A DNA stretch of 7,912 nt from Flavobacterium sp. (lineage in GTDB: Bacteria > Bacteroidota > Bacteroidia > Flavobacteriales > Flavobacteriaceae): positions 1-7,912 of the forward strand of contig JAAURU010000159.1 in NCBI GenBank assembly GCA_012032075.1, read 5' to 3'. Positions 6,191 through 7,912 of the stretch are shown here, piece by piece. The position numbers were made by a program, and so were the translations under genes. Position 1 is the first letter of the stretch, and every line of letters starts with the position of its first letter. The notes below the pieces were generated by a model that saw nothing but the letters and a program-made list of their open reading frames with translations, did not search any database and was not told where the DNA came from.

Positions 6191-7792
6191 ATGAAAAACT
6201 TAAAACCTATTTATTTATCAGCAACATTAGCAATAATACTGGCTAGTTGTGGTGGTGCAAAACAAATAATATCCACACCTGTTGAAAATATAGATAATTT
6301 ACCTTTAAAAATTACTCCTTTAGCTGAAGCAGATTTACAAAGATGGAGTCATTTAGATTTGGTAAAAGATAGTGTGCCTGGAATGAGTGTTGACAAAGCG
6401 TATAATGAATTATTAAAAGGCAAAAAAAGCACAACTGTAATTGTAGGAATTGTAGATTCAGGAGTAGATATTCGTCATGAAGATTTAAAAGGAGTTATTT
6501 GGGTTAACCCAAAAGAAATAGCTGGAAACGGAAAGGATGACGATAAAAATGGTTATGTAGATGATATTAATGGATGGAATTTTCTAGGTGATAGTAACAA
6601 TGAGCAATTAGAAATGACTCGCATTGTTAAAAAAGGTCCTGCAACTCCTGATTATGCAAAAGCAAAAGCAGAATTAGATGCTGAAATAAAAACGGCTACT
6701 GAAAGGAAACAGTTTTATGAAGGACTTTTAAATGCTGCTAAAGAACTGCAAAATTATTTGAAAAAAGAGGATTTTACTGAAGCAGATTTAAAAGCTATGA
6801 CAACTGACAGTGAAGCTTTAAATAATTATAAAAATTTCTTTTTACAAAGAGTTTTTCCAGATGGAACAGTTGCTGAATTTACAACACAAATAAAAGGGGG
6901 TATTGATCACTTTGCAGATCAATTAAATTATAATTTAAATGTTGATTTTGATGGTCGTTCAATAGTTGGAGATAATCCAAATGATATTAATGATACTAAA
7001 TATGGTAACAACAATGTAATTGGACCAGATCCAGAAGGTGCTAAACATGGAACACATGTGTCTGGAATTGTTGCTCAAGTTAGAGGAAATGGAAAAGGTG
7101 GAGATGGTGTTGCCAATAATGTAAAAATTATGGCTGTAAGAGCAGTGCCAAATGGTGATGAATATGATAAAGACATCGCTTTAGGAATTCGTTATGCAGT
7201 AGATAATGGTGCTAAAGTTATCAATGGCTCTTTTGGAAAATATTATTCACCAAATAAAGATTGGGTTATTGATGCTTTAAAATACGCTGCTAAAAAAGAT
7301 GTATTAGTCATTTTTGCTGCTGGAAACGATTCTAAAGATTTAGATGTTGAGAACAAATATCCTAGTGATTCTTACGATGGTGCTCCAGAAGTTTCTAATA
7401 ATGTTTTAATAATTGGTGCATTAGCTCCAAGTTATGGTTCAAAAATGGCAGCTAGTTTTTCAAATTATGGTACTAAAAATGTAGATATTTATGCTCCTGG
7501 AGTTCAAATTTATGCTACAACTCCTAATCAAACTTATGAATATTTACAAGGAACTTCAATGGCTTCTCCTAATGTAGCAGGAGTTGCCGCTTTAATTCGT
7601 TCTTATTATCCAAAATTGTCTGCTGCTCAAGTAAAACAAATCATAATGGAAAGTGGTACTCCATTAAAAAATAATGTAACTGTAGGAGAAGATGAAAATA
7701 GACATAAAGTAAATTTTTCAACAATTTCAAAAACAGGAAAAATTGTAAATGCTTATAATGCCTTATTTATGGCTGAGCAAATGTCAAAATAA
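6191..7792 (+). CDS. S8 family (subtilisin-like) serine protease, predicted lipoprotein
   Basis: A 533-residue secreted protease. Residues 1-19 form a signal peptide ending in the lipobox LASC, with Cys20 the lipid-attached residue, so it should be anchored in the cell envelope. The catalytic triad is Asp89 (GIVDSGVDI), His286 (KHGTHVSGI) and Ser456 (GTSMASPNVAG), with oxyanion Asn379 (FAAGND). Asp and His are 197 residues apart, against 32 in subtilisin BPN'. The extra segment, about 130-275, includes a Lys/Glu/Ala-rich, probably helical stretch (about 155-215). Acidic DDDKNGYVDDINGWNF (116-131) may bind calcium. The segment between Cys20 and Asp89 is short and shows no recognisable I9 propeptide, and there is no type IX sorting domain at the C-terminus. 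This architecture fits S8 lipoproteins common in Flavobacteriia. Substrate and physiological role are unknown. A strong terminator follows after 27 bases. Confidence 0.93.
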   Translation: MKNLKPIYLSATLAIILASCGGAKQIISTPVENIDNLPLKITPLAEADLQRWSHLDLVKDSVPGMSVDKAYNELLKGKKSTTVIVGIVDSGVDIRHEDLKGVIWVNPKEIAGNGKDDDKNGYVDDINGWNFLGDSNNEQLEMTRIVKKGPATPDYAKAKAELDAEIKTATERKQFYEGLLNAAKELQNYLKKEDFTEADLKAMTTDSEALNNYKNFFLQRVFPDGTVAEFTTQIKGGIDHFADQLNYNLNVDFDGRSIVGDNPNDINDTKYGNNNVIGPDPEGAKHGTHVSGIVAQVRGNGKGGDGVANNVKIMAVRAVPNGDEYDKDIALGIRYAVDNGAKVINGSFGKYYSPNKDWVIDALKYAAKKDVLVIFAAGNDSKDLDVENKYPSDSYDGAPEVSNNVLIIGALAPSYGSKMAASFSNYGTKNVDIYAPGVQIYATTPNQTYEYLQGTSMASPNVAGVAALIRSYYPKLSAAQVKQIIMESGTPLKNNVTVGEDENRHKVNFSTISKTGKIVNAYNALFMAEQMSK

Positions 7793-7819
7793 ATTTACTT
7801 CTATTTACTGTAATAATAC

Positions 7820-7857
7820 AAACCACAAAGTAATTTTATATTTTCTTTGTGGTTTTT
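7820..7857 (+). terminator. intrinsic terminator after the S8 protease gene
   Basis: AAACCACAAAG (7820-7830) pairs perfectly over 11 bp with CTTTGTGGTTT (7845-7855) around a 14-base AT-rich loop, and the T run continues to 7857. It lies 27 bases after the protease stop codon. An A-rich upstream arm could let it act weakly on the other strand too. Confidence 0.88.
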
Positions 7858-7912
7858 AATTAACATTTTCTATGAAAATTGAAAATTTTATTTTAATTAC
7901 TTACTTAATTGA

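Noticed and set aside
6248..6265. Surface-export signal just after the lipoprotein Cys20 of the protease
   Set aside because: The residues after the Cys (GGAKQII) lack the acidic pattern described for Bacteroidota lipoprotein export signals, so surface display is not supported.
7872..7912. Start of a new rightward gene (MKIENFILITYLI...) at the right edge
   Set aside because: Only 13 codons are visible. It begins 15 bases after a strong terminator with no room for a promoter, and the minus strand here has stops in all frames that would equally fit the end of a leftward gene.

Overview
This window looks like a piece of a Flavobacteriaceae genome (Bacteroidota, close to Flavobacterium). The grounds are the low G+C content, the strong resemblance of the Suf proteins to the Flavobacterium forms, the absence of Shine-Dalgarno sequences before most genes, and a textbook Bacteroidota promoter (TTG, 19 bases, TATATTTGC) ahead of sufA.

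Layout. Bases 1-104 hold the 3' end of a rightward Fic/DOC-like gene, followed by a small hairpin and an AT-rich spacer. From 5146 down to 328 runs a leftward SUF iron-sulfur cluster assembly operon: promoter, sufA, a hairpin-rich spacer, sufB, a flavodoxin-fold oxidoreductase overlapping sufB by one base, sufC, a short repeat, sufD, and a 77-residue two-helix membrane protein of unknown function. Rightward from 5252 lie a metallo-beta-lactamase-fold hydrolase and an S8 (subtilisin-like) lipoprotein protease, closed by a strong intrinsic terminator at 7820-7857.

How the genes work together. SufB, SufC and SufD form the ATP-driven SufBC2D scaffold on which Fe-S clusters are built, and SufA is an A-type carrier that passes clusters to apoproteins. 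The usual sulfur donors, SufS and SufE, are not in the window: the position after sufD is taken by the membrane protein and then by the converging Fic-like gene. The flavoprotein inside the operon could supply reduced flavin or electrons to the scaffold, but that is inference. The hydrolase and the protease are a separate rightward unit with no evident tie to SUF.

Most important caveat. As read, three of the four suf genes are frame-disrupted: sufA once near its start, sufC twice, and sufD once. Every lesion is a change of one or two bases, mostly in homopolymer runs, and the protein matches its family on both sides. Repairing them gives 109, 249 and 438 residues, as expected for the family. 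I read this as likely sequencing or consensus error in a functional operon, but real decay cannot be excluded from sequence alone. No clearly undescribed system is visible. The best leads are the flavoprotein nested in the operon, the structured sufA-sufB spacer, and the altered downstream end of the operon.
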